34,199 nt of DNA from CAZVCJ01 sp964625745 (GCA_964625745.1 CAZVCJ010000026.1:1-34199); one strand, 5' to 3'. Counted from the stretch's first letter, positions 8,390-16,989 are shown. Numbers and translations: made by a program. The notes: a model not told the origin generated them from the sequence alone.

Positions 8390-8962
8390 GTGGAAGCGCT
8401 GAAGGAGAGGATCAAGCGAGAGGGCCAAAATCTAGGACGAGGCATCCTCAAGGTTGATGGTTTTGTCAACCATCAAGTTGACCCGGAGCTGATGGTGGCG
8501 GTCGGACGGGAGTTGGCCAGGCGATTTGGCAGCGTTGGGGCGACCAAGGTGCTGACAGCGGAGATCTCAGGGATAGCCCCCGCCTTGACCACGGCCCTGG
8601 CCCTGGAGATTCCGGTGGTCTACGCCCGCAAGACCAAGCCCATCACCATGCCCGAGCGGATCTACCGCCAGACCGCCCCTTCCCACACCAAGGGCCGCCT
8701 CGTGGAGTTGATGGCCTCGCCTGAGTTTCTGCGGCCCTCGGACAGGATCCTTATCGTGGACGACTTCCTGGCTACCGGCCAGACCATCGCCGCCCTGGCC
8801 AGGCTGGTGGAGGAGGCAGGGGCGGAACTGGTGGGCATCGGGACCCTCATCGAGAAGAGGTTTGAAGGGGGGCGGGCCCTGTTGGACGGGTTGGGTATCC
8901 CCATCGAGTCCCTGGTAGTCATCTCCGACATGTCCGATGGCCGCATCGTGTTCGGGGAGTGA
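8390..8962 (+). CDS. xpt: xanthine phosphoribosyltransferase
   Basis: 190 residues from GTG 8390-8392, chosen because AAAAGGAGGA ends 9 bases upstream and the protein then begins EALKERIKREGQNLG, the usual Xpt opening. A longer frame from 8312 reads through repeat sequence. It makes XMP from xanthine and PRPP in the cytoplasm. The PRPP-binding loop ILIVDDFLATGQT is at about residues 120-132. Length is that of the family (about 190). The stop is 3 bases before guaA, so the two form a guanine-nucleotide salvage/synthesis operon: XMP made here is the substrate of GuaA. I looked for a purine riboswitch in the leader and saw none. A TATAAT is present at 8299-8304 without a clear -35. Confidence 0.93.
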   Translation: MEALKERIKREGQNLGRGILKVDGFVNHQVDPELMVAVGRELARRFGSVGATKVLTAEISGIAPALTTALALEIPVVYARKTKPITMPERIYRQTAPSHTKGRLVELMASPEFLRPSDRILIVDDFLATGQTIAALARLVEEAGAELVGIGTLIEKRFEGGRALLDGLGIPIESLVVISDMSDGRIVFGE

Positions 8963-8965
8963 CCA

Positions 8966-10507
8966 ATGACCATTGAAGCTGTAGCTATCCTGGATTTCGG
9001 CTCCCAATACACCCAGCTCATCGCCCGCAGGGTGCGGGAGGCCCGCGTCTATTGCGAGCTCGTCCCCTGGGACGCGCCCCGCGAGCGGGTCGAGCGCCTC
9101 AACCCCCGTGGCTTCATCCTCTCCGGCGGGCCGGCCAGCGTCTACGACGAGGGCGTGCCCACTTTGCCCAATTACGTGCTCGCCAGCGGCCTGCCCGTGC
9201 TGGGCATCTGCTACGGGATGCAAGTGCTGGCCCACGCGCTGGGGGGCAGGGTCGCTCCGGCCGGGGAGCGGGAGTACGGCCCCGCCGAGCTCTCCGTCCT
9301 GGCCCTTTCCTCCCCTCTCTTCGCCGGGCTGCCCTTCTCCATGAAGGTGTGGATGAGCCACGGCGACCGTGTGGAGGAGCTTCCCCCAGGGTTCGTGGCC
9401 CTCGCTTCCACCGCCAACGCACCCATCGCGGCCCTGGGCGACGAGTCGCGCCAGCTCTACGGCCTCCAGTTCCATCCAGAGGTGGTTCACACCCCCCAAG
9501 GCGAGGAGGTCATTCGTAACTTCCTCTACCACGTCTGCGGGCTGAAGGGAACGTGGACGCCGGCTTCCTTCGTCGAGGAGGCTGTGGCCCGGATTGGGGA
9601 GCAGGTGGGCGAGGGCCGGGTCATCTGCGCTCTCTCCGGCGGCGTGGACTCCACGGTGACGGCCACCCTGGCGAGGCGGGCAGTGGGCGATAGGCTGACC
9701 TGCATCTTCGTGGATCACGGGCTGCTGCGCCAGGGCGAGGCGGAGCGCAACCTGGAACGCTTCCGCCGCCTGGGACTCAACGTGGTCTTCGTTGATGCCA
9801 GGGAACGCTTTCTTGAGAGGCTGCGAGGCGTGATGGACCCGGAGGAGAAGCGGCGCATCATCGGCGAGGAGTTCGTGCGGGTGTTCGAGGAGGAGGCAGC
9901 CAGGCTGGGCCATTTCGATTTCCTGGCCCAGGGCACGTTATACCCCGACGTTATCGAGAGTGCCTCGGCCGCCACCGGTACTGCCACCCGCATCAAGACC
10001 CACCACAACGTGGGCGGCCTGCCGGCGGACATGCGCTTCCAGCTCATCGAGCCGTTGCGCTATCTTTTCAAGGACGAGGTGCGCCAGGTGGGGCTGGAGC
10101 TGGGACTGCCGGAGGAAGTGGTCTACTGCCAGCCTTTTCCCGGGCCGGCGCTGGCCGTCCGCATCATCGGCCAGGTGACGGAGGAGAAGCTGGAGATGCT
10201 GCGGGCCGCCGACGCCATCGTGACCGAGGAGATCGAGCGGGCTGGGCTGGGGAGAGAGGTCTGGCAGTACTTCGCCGTGCTCACCCCTGCCCGGAGCGTA
10301 GGGGTGATGGGCGACAGCCGAACCTACGAGACGACCATCGCCGTGCGGGCGGTGACCAGCCGCGACGGCATGACCGCCGACTGGGCGCGGCTTCCCCACG
10401 ACCTGCTGGCCCGCATCGGGGGCCGCATCGTGAACGAGGTAACAGGCGTCAACCGCGTGGTCTACGACATCACCTCCAAGCCACCAGCAACCATAGAGTG
10501 GGAGTGA
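8966..10507 (+). CDS. guaA: GMP synthase (glutamine-hydrolysing)
   Basis: 513 residues, full length. It converts XMP, glutamine and ATP to GMP. The N-terminal class I glutamine amidotransferase shows the nucleophile Cys82 in GICYGMQ and His170/Glu172 in LQFHPEV. The ATP-pyrophosphatase P-loop SGGVDS is at 224-229. The C-terminal dimerisation domain ends with the usual KPPATIEWE. The gene starts 3 bases after xpt. Codon use is strongly GC-rich and even, as expected for a resident gene, and nothing in the protein is unusual. Confidence 0.97.
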   Translation: MTIEAVAILDFGSQYTQLIARRVREARVYCELVPWDAPRERVERLNPRGFILSGGPASVYDEGVPTLPNYVLASGLPVLGICYGMQVLAHALGGRVAPAGEREYGPAELSVLALSSPLFAGLPFSMKVWMSHGDRVEELPPGFVALASTANAPIAALGDESRQLYGLQFHPEVVHTPQGEEVIRNFLYHVCGLKGTWTPASFVEEAVARIGEQVGEGRVICALSGGVDSTVTATLARRAVGDRLTCIFVDHGLLRQGEAERNLERFRRLGLNVVFVDARERFLERLRGVMDPEEKRRIIGEEFVRVFEEEAARLGHFDFLAQGTLYPDVIESASAATGTATRIKTHHNVGGLPADMRFQLIEPLRYLFKDEVRQVGLELGLPEEVVYCQPFPGPALAVRIIGQVTEEKLEMLRAADAIVTEEIERAGLGREVWQYFAVLTPARSVGVMGDSRTYETTIAVRAVTSRDGMTADWARLPHDLLARIGGRIVNEVTGVNRVVYDITSKPPATIEWE

Positions 10508-10518
10508 GACATCTTATC

Positions 10519-10584
10519 TGCCACGAATTTCACGAATTAACACGAAAAAGAGAAAATTAGTGAAAATTCGTGTAATTCGTGGCA
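10519..10584. repeat. long inverted repeat downstream of guaA
   Basis: Arms 10519-10536 (TGCCACGAATTTCACGAA) and 10567-10584 are complementary at 17 of 18 positions around a 30-base AT-rich loop. No T-run follows, so it is not a classical terminator, though it may end or stabilise the guaA message. Its CACGAATT words are typical of dispersed foldback repeats. Confidence 0.75.
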
Positions 10585-10636
10585 AAAAGCCTTCTGGTTC
10601 TGGCCTGTCCAGGTTAGGAAAGGAGAGTTAATTGCC

Positions 10637-10849
10637 ATGACACAGACAGAAGCCATCAGCAGCTACGCTATTTACGACAAGCTACTCGATTTAGAGAAGA
10701 GCATTCGAGAGCTGAGAATGCTCTTCTTGACCACAAAGCCGCCAGCGGAAAGGATTTGTCGCCACCCTGTTTCTCTGGAGGGAATATGGGCTGGCGCAGA
10801 CATCACTGACGAGGACATTGAGGCCGCTAAACGCTCGATGTTTGTTTAG
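10637..10849 (+). CDS. small antitoxin-like protein
   Basis: 70 residues, preceded by AAGGAGAG about 11 bases before the ATG. The N-terminal half is helical (LLDLEKSIRELRML). The C-terminal half ends VSLEGIWAGADITDEDIEAAK, the tail style of many VapB/Phd-like antitoxins that wrap PIN toxins. No PIN or other toxin gene is adjacent; the next gene is sbcD. It is either an orphan antitoxin or a member of an unrelated small family. The call rests on this C-terminal pattern only. Confidence 0.6.
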   Translation: MTQTEAISSYAIYDKLLDLEKSIRELRMLFLTTKPPAERICRHPVSLEGIWAGADITDEDIEAAKRSMFV

Positions 10850-10878
10850 TGGAAGTCGTTTGGTAGTGAGGTCTTCTC

Positions 10879-12105
10879 TTGATTAAACTGCTACACTTCG
10901 CAGACCTCCACCTGGGGGTGGAAAACTATGGGCGGATGGACCCTGCCACAGGACTCAGCACCCGCCTGATGGACTTTCTGCACGTCTACGACCAGGCGGT
11001 GGATTACGCTCTGGACAACGACGTCAGCCTGGTGATCTTCGCGGGCGATGCCTACAAGACCCGCGACCCCAACCCCACTTATGAACGAGAGTTCGCCAGA
11101 CGCATCCAGCGCCTCTCGACGGCGGGCATCCCTACCGTGCTGGTGGCGGGTAACCACGACACCCCCAGCGCCATAGGCCGGGCCATCACGGTGGAGATCT
11201 TCGCCACCCTGGAGGTGGAAAACGTCCACGTGGCCAAAAAGCCGGAGGTCATCGCCATCGAAACTAAGGGCGGCCCCGTGCAGGTCGTGGCTCTGCCCTG
11301 GATCACCCGCAGCGCGCTGCTGGCCCGCGACGAGTACAAGAACAAGAACCTGGAGGAAATCAACCAGCTCATCCTGGACAAAGTGACCAACATCTTCGAG
11401 GGGGACGATGGCTTGCTCGGTCAACTGGATCCGGCTGTGCCCACTATTTTAGCCGCCCATGCCACCGTCCAGGGAGCAAAATATGGCTCGGAGCGGAGCG
11501 TGATGCTGGGCCAGGAGGTGATCCTGCCGCCCAGCCTGGCGAAGAACCCGGCCTTCGACTACGTGGCCCTGGGCCACATCCACAAGCACCAGGTTTTGAA
11601 CGAGCAGCCTCCCGTGATCTACAGCGGCAGCATCGAGCGCATTGATTTTGGCGAGGAGCGGGAGGACAAGGGCTTCGTGGTGGCCGAGGTAGAGCGAGGG
11701 CGAGCCAACTGGCAGTTCGTGAAAACCGACGCCCGTCCCTTTGTCACCATCGAGGTGGATGCCCAGAGCGACGATCCCACCGCCGAGATACTGGAGGCCA
11801 TCGCCGCCCGCAACATCGAAAACGCCGTGGTGCGGATCATCGTCCACACGACTGCCGAAAAAGAGCCTCTCGTCAACGAGGGCGAGATCCGACGCGCCCT
11901 GGCAGGGGCCTTCCACATCGCAGCCATTGTCAAGGACGTGGAGCGCAAGGTGCGGCTGCGTCTGGGCGATCAGCCCATCGAAGAGATGACGCCCCGCCAA
12001 ATGCTGGAGCGGTATTTTCAGGTGAAGCAGACGCCTCCCGAACGCACAGAACTGCTCTTGGAGCATGCCGAGGATATATTTCGGGAGCTAGAAACTAGCG
12101 GTTGA
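10879..12105 (+). CDS. sbcD: SbcD/Mre11-type DNA exonuclease
   Basis: 408 residues, TTG start at 10879-10881 (GTGAGG about 8 bases upstream); the protein begins directly with the family strand IKLLHFADLHLG. Calcineurin-like metallophosphatase motifs are complete: DLHLG (9-13), GD (56-57), GNHD (91-94), a His in AAHATV and LGHIHKH near residue 230. The length fits Mre11/SbcD with its capping domain. These enzymes normally process double-strand ends together with the SbcC/Rad50 ATPase, whose gene usually follows. Here it does not: the next gene is a membrane protein. The partner must be encoded elsewhere, or the protein works alone. Confidence 0.9.
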   Translation: MIKLLHFADLHLGVENYGRMDPATGLSTRLMDFLHVYDQAVDYALDNDVSLVIFAGDAYKTRDPNPTYEREFARRIQRLSTAGIPTVLVAGNHDTPSAIGRAITVEIFATLEVENVHVAKKPEVIAIETKGGPVQVVALPWITRSALLARDEYKNKNLEEINQLILDKVTNIFEGDDGLLGQLDPAVPTILAAHATVQGAKYGSERSVMLGQEVILPPSLAKNPAFDYVALGHIHKHQVLNEQPPVIYSGSIERIDFGEEREDKGFVVAEVERGRANWQFVKTDARPFVTIEVDAQSDDPTAEILEAIAARNIENAVVRIIVHTTAEKEPLVNEGEIRRALAGAFHIAAIVKDVERKVRLRLGDQPIEEMTPRQMLERYFQVKQTPPERTELLLEHAEDIFRELETSG

Positions 12106-12211
12106 AACCGCGCCTGAAGAGCTAAAGCTGGCTGTTCACCTGCGTGGACAGGTGCGTCCACGTAGGTAGACGGTCGGCTGCAAGCCCACTAGAGGCGATT
12201 TCAATCGCTAA
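12095..12211. repeat. nested foldback element between sbcD and the PP2C/NHL gene
   Basis: Outer arms 12095-12111 (CTAGCGGTTGAAACCGC) and 12195-12211 are complementary except about three G-T type positions. An inner hairpin pairs 12139-12149 with 12156-12166. The left arm overlaps the sbcD stop codon. It looks like a small non-coding insertion repeat; no ORF is inside. Confidence 0.6.
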
Positions 12212-12231
12212 CTCAAAACGGAGGCCCAACC

Positions 12232-14439
12232 ATGAGTCCCAAAGTAGGAACCGTCATAGGCAAGCTCAGTCTCGTCGCTGGGGCCAGGCAGGAACAGGTC
12301 GAGAACGTGGCTGCCGTTAAGCCGGCGCGTGGTATCCTCCGGAAACGCAAGAAGGAGAGCCTGTACATCATTCTGGATGTGACGGGCGATCCCGTGGGTC
12401 GGGACGCGATCTATCGCGAACTGATCAGGATCATCGGCGAAGAGTACTTTCAGGCCCAGGGCAGCGTCACGGCGAAACTGCGCCAGGCCATAGGAGCCGC
12501 TAACTCTTTTCTATTGCAAGAGAATCTCAAAGCGCTTCCCCACGAACACCGCGCCGGGGGCGTCACTTGCGCTGTGCGCAGGGAGGGAAACGTCTACATC
12601 GCCCAGGCAGGGCCGACCGCGGCGCACGTGTCCTATCAAGGCAAGTTGACGAGCTTCCCCAGAAGCCCCGTAACCGAGCTGACCGCTGAGGAGACAACGC
12701 CCCTGGGCTTTAAGAGGGGGATGCCAATCCGCTTTTACCGTAGTAAAGTGAGAGCGGGAGACGTCATCCTCCTGGTGAGTGGCTTCCTGGCTCAACAAGC
12801 CAGCCCGGAACAGATCGCCCAGGCCGTCGTTGGGAAAGACATGGGCCCGGCTCTGGCTAGTCTGGAAGAGCTAACTGGCGAGGAAGACGCCTCTGCCGTG
12901 CTCATCCGAATTGCCCCAGTGGAGGAAAAGCCCAGAGTCAAACGCCAGGTTGCTGTGCGGCGGCCAGTCAGGCCCAAGGTCAAAGAGGCGCCAGAGGAGC
13001 AGCCAACCAGCCCCAGGGACCGAGAGGCGCCACGAGAGCGGCCACCCCGCCCCGATGGGGATAGCCTGGAGCGCAGAGTGTCGTCACTGCTCGAAAACGC
13101 CTTGAAAGGAACAGGCAGCTTCCTGAGAAGGCTCCTGCCTGAGCGTGTACTGAGCGACTCGACCGAGCTCACCGAAGTCCCAGCCAAAGCGAAGGAGACC
13201 CCAACTCCAAGCAAGCGTGTCGCGCGGCCGCGCCGGCCCCCAACCGAAGGGCGCAGAAACCTCTGGATGGGACTCGCCATCGCCATTCCCGTCATCGTCT
13301 TCATCTTGGTGATCGTCGTCTATTGGCAACAGGCGTTGATCAGGCAAGCTCGCTTCAACGAGCTTGTGACCCAGGCCCAGCAGCAGATGGAGCTGGTCGG
13401 GCAACTAGATGAAGGCGCAAGACCTGGCTACGACGAAGCCACAGCGAGGGGCCATTTGCTGGAAGCCCTCGACTCCTTAGCCGAAGCCGAAGAGCTAGAG
13501 CCAGGCGATCCCCAGGCGAGTGACCTGCGAGAGCAGGCAGAGTACACACTGAACAAGATAGACAGAGTCACCAAACTCAATTGGATAGTCCCCCTATGGG
13601 AGTACGGAGAGCCAGGCAGCGACCCCGGCCGGGTGATAATCGTTAACGACATTGATGTCTATGTCCTGGACAAGACCCTCCATCGAGTCTACAAGCATCT
13701 CCTCGACGACACCATGCAAGCACTGCAAGAGCTACAGGGACCGGAAGCCGATCCGGTGCTCATGCGCAAAGGTGACCAGCGGGACCCCATCGTGGTGGGT
13801 GAGTTGTTGGACATGGTCTGGGCGGAGGCCGAGGGCGGGCGGCTGGGGAGCAACCTCCTCGTGTTGGAGAGTGGTGGCTCGCTACTGGAATATGACCCGC
13901 TTAAGGGTATAAGCGTGCTGCCCGTCGGCGGACGCGACAGGTGGATTCAGCCACAGATAGTGGGAAGCTACGACGGCGACATCTATCTGCTGGATTCGAG
14001 CTTGAACCAGATCCTTCGCTACGAACCCGATTACAGCGGTTTGCCTGTGGATTACTTCCCCACCCCTGGGGGAGTGAACCTGGCGGGGGTAGTGGACATG
14101 GCCCTGGACGGCCAAATCTACGTCCTCTACGCCGATGGCCACATCCTGAAGTTCGACGATGGCCAACCAATACCCCTCGAGATGACGGGGCTCTACGAGC
14201 CGTTGCAAAATCCCACCGCCCTTTTCACCAGCGAAGAGACAGAGTTCCTGTACGTGGCCGACGCGGGCAACCAGCGCATTGTGCAGCTCACGAAAGAGGG
14301 GAGCTTCCTGCGGCAATTCCAAGCTGGCCAAGGCGAGGCATTCGATCAATTGAAGGGCCTGTTTGCACTCGAAAAGTATAACCTGCTCTACTTCATCAGC
14401 GGCAACAAACTTTATGTCACCAATATCCCTTCGGAGTAG
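12232..14439 (+). CDS. PP2C-like / single-TM / beta-propeller membrane protein
   Basis: 735 residues, start supported by CGGAGG upstream. Residues about 1-230 resemble a PP2C-type (SpoIIE/Stp-like) phosphatase fold: GVTCAVRREGNVYIAQAG, then RAGDVILLVSGFL and a final EDASAVLIRI strand. The classical metal-binding Asp pairs (DGxG and DN) are not evident, so activity is doubtful. Residues about 235-340 are a charged Pro-rich linker. One transmembrane helix lies near 344-366 (MGLAIAIPVIVFILVIVVYW). The outer part (about 425-735) has repeated YLLDSSLNQI / YVLYADGHI / FLYVADAGNQRI strands, an NHL/Kelch-type propeller. Topology suggests inside sensing or signalling coupled to an outside ligand-binding propeller. 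A dispersed 24-base repeat lies in the linker at 13155-13180. Confidence 0.7.
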   Translation: MSPKVGTVIGKLSLVAGARQEQVENVAAVKPARGILRKRKKESLYIILDVTGDPVGRDAIYRELIRIIGEEYFQAQGSVTAKLRQAIGAANSFLLQENLKALPHEHRAGGVTCAVRREGNVYIAQAGPTAAHVSYQGKLTSFPRSPVTELTAEETTPLGFKRGMPIRFYRSKVRAGDVILLVSGFLAQQASPEQIAQAVVGKDMGPALASLEELTGEEDASAVLIRIAPVEEKPRVKRQVAVRRPVRPKVKEAPEEQPTSPRDREAPRERPPRPDGDSLERRVSSLLENALKGTGSFLRRLLPERVLSDSTELTEVPAKAKETPTPSKRVARPRRPPTEGRRNLWMGLAIAIPVIVFILVIVVYWQQALIRQARFNELVTQAQQQMELVGQLDEGARPGYDEATARGHLLEALDSLAEAEELEPGDPQASDLREQAEYTLNKIDRVTKLNWIVPLWEYGEPGSDPGRVIIVNDIDVYVLDKTLHRVYKHLLDDTMQALQELQGPEADPVLMRKGDQRDPIVVGELLDMVWAEAEGGRLGSNLLVLESGGSLLEYDPLKGISVLPVGGRDRWIQPQIVGSYDGDIYLLDSSLNQILRYEPDYSGLPVDYFPTPGGVNLAGVVDMALDGQIYVLYADGHILKFDDGQPIPLEMTGLYEPLQNPTALFTSEETEFLYVADAGNQRIVQLTKEGSFLRQFQAGQGEAFDQLKGLFALEKYNLLYFISGNKLYVTNIPSE
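13155..13180 (+). repeat. dispersed in-frame repeat (CTCGACYGAGCTC type), copy 1
   Basis: It matches 19121-19144 at about 21 of 24 bases in the same orientation, and part of it recurs at 16262-16280. It encodes TELTEV in the linker of the membrane protein. Confidence 0.5.
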
Positions 14440-14524
14440 GACAGCACGGGGCAAGCTCTGGCGCAAAGACACTCAATGCAATGGGCCTGCTGCCCCACGA
14501 TGACAAACCGCTTTGCGCTGCTTT

Positions 14525-14553
14525 TTGCCCTGGCGGGGAAAATGTGCTATAAT
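14525..14553 (+). promoter_or_regulatory. extended -10 promoter for the LCP gene
   Basis: TTGCCC (14525-14530), a 17-base spacer, then TGC-TATAAT (TATAAT at 14548-14553) with the TGn extension. The predicted start near 14560 leaves a leader of about 40 bases with GGAGG before the ATG. Confidence 0.6.
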
Positions 14554-14599
14554 AGACGCTAAGTTTTGACAGTGCTTTTGCTTCACCTGGAGGCAATAC

Positions 14600-16176
14600 A
14601 TGAGCCGTACGTCGAGAAACCGCCCTTCTTCTGGGTCCAGGCTGTTACGTGGTGTGCTCGCCGTGACCCTCATAATAATCGGGTTACCCCTACTCCTGGC
14701 TACTATCTCCGCCGGCCGTGGCTTTTACGTCGCCGTAAGAGAATCTGTAGCGCATTCTCAGCTTCCTTTGCTGACCAATGTGTTGCCCTCCGTCTCCGGC
14801 CAAAGCCAGGAGAGACAAAGCAATATCAGCATCGGCGGTGAGCCCCTGCCCGACTGGCAGAAAAAAGAGCGGGTGAACATTCTCCTCCTGGGCATTGACG
14901 AGAGAGAGGACCAGTATGGCCCCTGGCGCACCGACACCATGATCGTGCTGACCATTGATCCAGAGAACATGACGGCGGGCATGCTTTCCATCCCCCGTGA
15001 CTTGTGGGTGCCTATCCCTGGCTATAGCGAGAATCGCATTAACACCGCCCATTACACCGGCGACCTGAAGAAGTTTCCAGGTGGCGGGCCCGCCCTGGCC
15101 ACCAAAACGGTGCAGTATAACCTGGGCATCCCCATCCACTACTACGTCCGCGTCAACTTCGGCGGCTTCGTGGAGGCCGTAGACACCATAGGCGGGGTAG
15201 AAATCTACGTAGAAGAAGAGATTAACGATCCCCTGTATCCGGATAGCGCTTTTGGCTACGATCCCCTCTATATTCCAGCAGGCCTCCAACACATGGACGG
15301 TGAGCTGGCCCTCAAATACGCTCGCACCCGTCACAGCAGCAGCGACTTCGACCGGCTGCGGCGCCAGCAACAGGTCATCATGGCGGTGCGCGATAAGGTT
15401 CTGCGTTTTGAGCTTTTGCCCCNNNNNNNNNNNNNNNNNNNNNNNNNNNNNNNNNNNNNNNNNNNNNNNNNNNNNNNNNNNNNNNNNNNNNNNNNNNNNN
15501 NNNNNNNNNNNNNNNNNNNNNNCAACAGGTCATCATGGCGGTGCGCGATAAGGTTCTGCGTTTTGAGCTTTTGCCCCAGTTGCTGCTCAAATTGCCCGAT
15601 CTACTGAAAACCGTGGGCGACTCGGTGCAGACAGACCTCCAACTCGACGAGATGCTCAGCCTGGTTCAATTGGCCAGCGAAATAGACGAAGAACACCTCA
15701 AGACCGCCGTTATTGACAGCTCCATGACCGTGGACACCATCACGCCCAATGGGGCCCAGGTTCTGATCCCCATGCGGGACGAGATCCGCGCCGTGGTGGA
15801 CGAGATTTTCACCGAACCTGCGCAAGAAGCCGAGCAAAATGCCGAGAAGGACGAGAGAGAGAACAAAGACAAGTTAATTGAGGAAGGGGCGAGAATTGTT
15901 GTTCACAACGGCTCCACTGTTGGCAACCTGGCCGCCCAAACGAGTGCTTTCCTGAAGGAACGAGGCTTCCAGATAGTAGAGTTTGGCAACGCGGAACGTT
16001 TCGACTATCCAACTACCATTATTGTAGACTTCACGGGCAAAGAATACACCATCCAATATCTAGCCCAGTTGCTCAATATTCCGCAGGCCAACATCCAGCC
16101 GTTCACCGGCTCGTATAGCGAGATTGACATCCGCCTCATCATCGGGGCCGACTTTCAACTACCGACAGCACCCTAG
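14600..16176 (+). CDS. LytR-CpsA-Psr (LCP) family cell-wall glycopolymer ligase, interrupted by an assembly gap
   Basis: After removing the 100-N gap and one copy of the duplicated 55 bases the frame is continuous and codes for 473 residues. LCP proteins move lipid-linked glycopolymers onto peptidoglycan on the outer face of the membrane. An N-terminal membrane anchor lies near residues 15-40. The LCP domain follows (RVNILLLGIDER; the Asp-rich RTDTMIVLTID strand; MLSIPRDLWVPIP; KYARTRHSSSDFDR R-x-x-R motif), then a C-terminal LytR_C domain beginning about ARIVVHNGSTVGNLA. The key acidic and Arg positions of the family are visible. Start: GGAGG 7-8 bases before the ATG. It is monocistronic by its promoter. 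Confidence 0.88.
15423..15522. other. scaffold gap with duplicated flanks
   Basis: 100 Ns. The 55 bases before it (15368-15422) are identical to the 55 after it (15523-15577), so the gap is artificial and the true sequence is contiguous. Confidence 0.9.
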
Positions 16177-16190
16177 AGAAGACTCCGGCG

Positions 16191-16290
16191 GCGGTCTTTG
16201 GCTGAGCGACTGAGCCTGTCCTGAGCCATGCCCTGAGCGTGGTCGAAGGGGTAGCCGAAAGGCTCGCCGAAGTCTTGCCGAAGGAATCCA
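16191..16290. repeat. cluster of dispersed repeat pieces after the LCP gene
   Basis: It contains GAGCCTGTCCTGAGC, CTGAGCGTGGTCGAAGG and, at 16262-16280, a 19-base piece differing by one base from 19130-19148. These GTCGAAGG/CTGAGC words are the same family as the inserts at 18711-18729. No gene is seen between 16177 and 16352. Confidence 0.5.
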
Positions 16291-16352
16291 GGCCAAGCAA
16301 AATTGCATCTACCGATCATCAGAAATTGTAAGGTTCAAGGCGACCTGTAAAC

Positions 16353-16381
16353 TTGCAAAATACCGAGATTTATGATATAAT
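16353..16381 (+). promoter_or_regulatory. promoter for the riboswitch transcript
   Basis: TTGCAA (16353-16358), a 17-base spacer, TATAAT (16376-16381). Predicted start near 16388, about 35 bases before the aptamer. Confidence 0.7.
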
Positions 16382-16420
16382 AGTAGCAAATCTATAGCAA
16401 TCGAATAAATCAAAGATGTG

Positions 16421-16518
16421 TCCGCCGATAAAGGCTAACCTCTCGAAAGAGAGGAGAGCGCAAAGCCACGGGTCTAAGGCTCCGATTTGAGCTATGGCTA
16501 CCGGGTTGCCGAAGCGGG
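16421..16518 (+). promoter_or_regulatory. cyclic-di-GMP-I (GEMM) riboswitch aptamer
   Basis: The conserved GEMM landmarks occur in order: GGCTAACC (16433-16440), a CTCTC-GAAA-GAGAG tetraloop hairpin, GCGCAAAGCC, ACGGGTCTAAGG, then CTATGGCTACCGGGTTGCC on the 3' side. Closing pairs CCGC (16422-16425) and GCGG (16514-16517) form P1. By comparison with the Vibrio Vc2 aptamer the position equivalent to G20 is G, which favours c-di-GMP over the cGAMP-type variants; this assignment is from memory of the structure. A strong terminator lies 40 bases downstream. The layout is therefore promoter, sensor, terminator, then the winged-helix and peptidase genes. Confidence 0.88.
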
Positions 16519-16557
16519 CAAGCTTATCGCTTAATTGGGTGATAGGTCGGAAGAATG

Positions 16558-16597
16558 CCTGCGGCTTCCCGGTTGAACCGGGGACGCAGGTTTTTTA
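16558..16597 (+). terminator. intrinsic terminator of the riboswitch leader
   Basis: CCTGCG (16558-16563) pairs with CGCAGG (16585-16590), with inner CCCGGTT/ACCGGG pairing and a GA-type loop, followed by TTTTTT at 16591-16596. It stands before the first coding start, as expected of an expression platform. Confidence 0.88.
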
Positions 16598-16617
16598 TTG
16601 GGAGCTGGAGATAGCAA

Positions 16618-16989
16618 TTGACGAAAGTTGAATTCGAGGAGAGAATACAGCCCCAACCTAGCACCAGAGGTAAAAGACCATCTGTACCGCTGCGTGCCAA
16701 CGGCTGGACTTTAGATCTGAGAAACAGGCAGGTTGTCACAGGTAATGGGGCGCAAAAACTGACTCCCATGCTCTGCCGATTGCTAGAAGTGTTCATGCGC
16801 AATCCTGGGAAGGTTCTGGACCGTGGGTTTCTGATGAAGGAAGTTTGGGAAACGAATTACCTCGGGGATACCAGGACACTAGAAGTCCACGTCTGCTGGC
16901 TGAGGAAGAAGATAGAGGATGATCCCTATCGTCCCCGCTACCTGAGAACGGTGCGAGGAGTGGGGTATCACTTCAGCGCGCCGGAGTAG
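16618..16989 (+). CDS. stand-alone winged-helix (OmpR/PhoB C-terminal type) regulator
   Basis: 123 residues, TTG start at 16618-16620 with GGAG about 9 bases upstream. Residues about 25-122 form a Trans_reg_C DNA-binding domain: LTPMLCRLLEVFMRNPGKV (helix 1), the recognition region TLEVHVCWLRKKI, and the terminal hairpin YLRTVRGVGYHF. There is no receiver domain, so it is not a phosphorylated response regulator; control probably comes from the upstream c-di-GMP riboswitch. It ends 12 bases before the M16 peptidase gene, so both genes share the switch. Confidence 0.87.
   Translation: MTKVEFEERIQPQPSTRGKRPSVPLRANGWTLDLRNRQVVTGNGAQKLTPMLCRLLEVFMRNPGKVLDRGFLMKEVWETNYLGDTRTLEVHVCWLRKKIEDDPYRPRYLRTVRGVGYHFSAPE

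Noticed and set aside
8567..9913. 448-codon minus-strand frame opposite xpt and guaA.
   Set aside because: Low-complexity translation (His/Gly/Pro/Gln-rich) opposite two certain genes; a GC-rich shadow.
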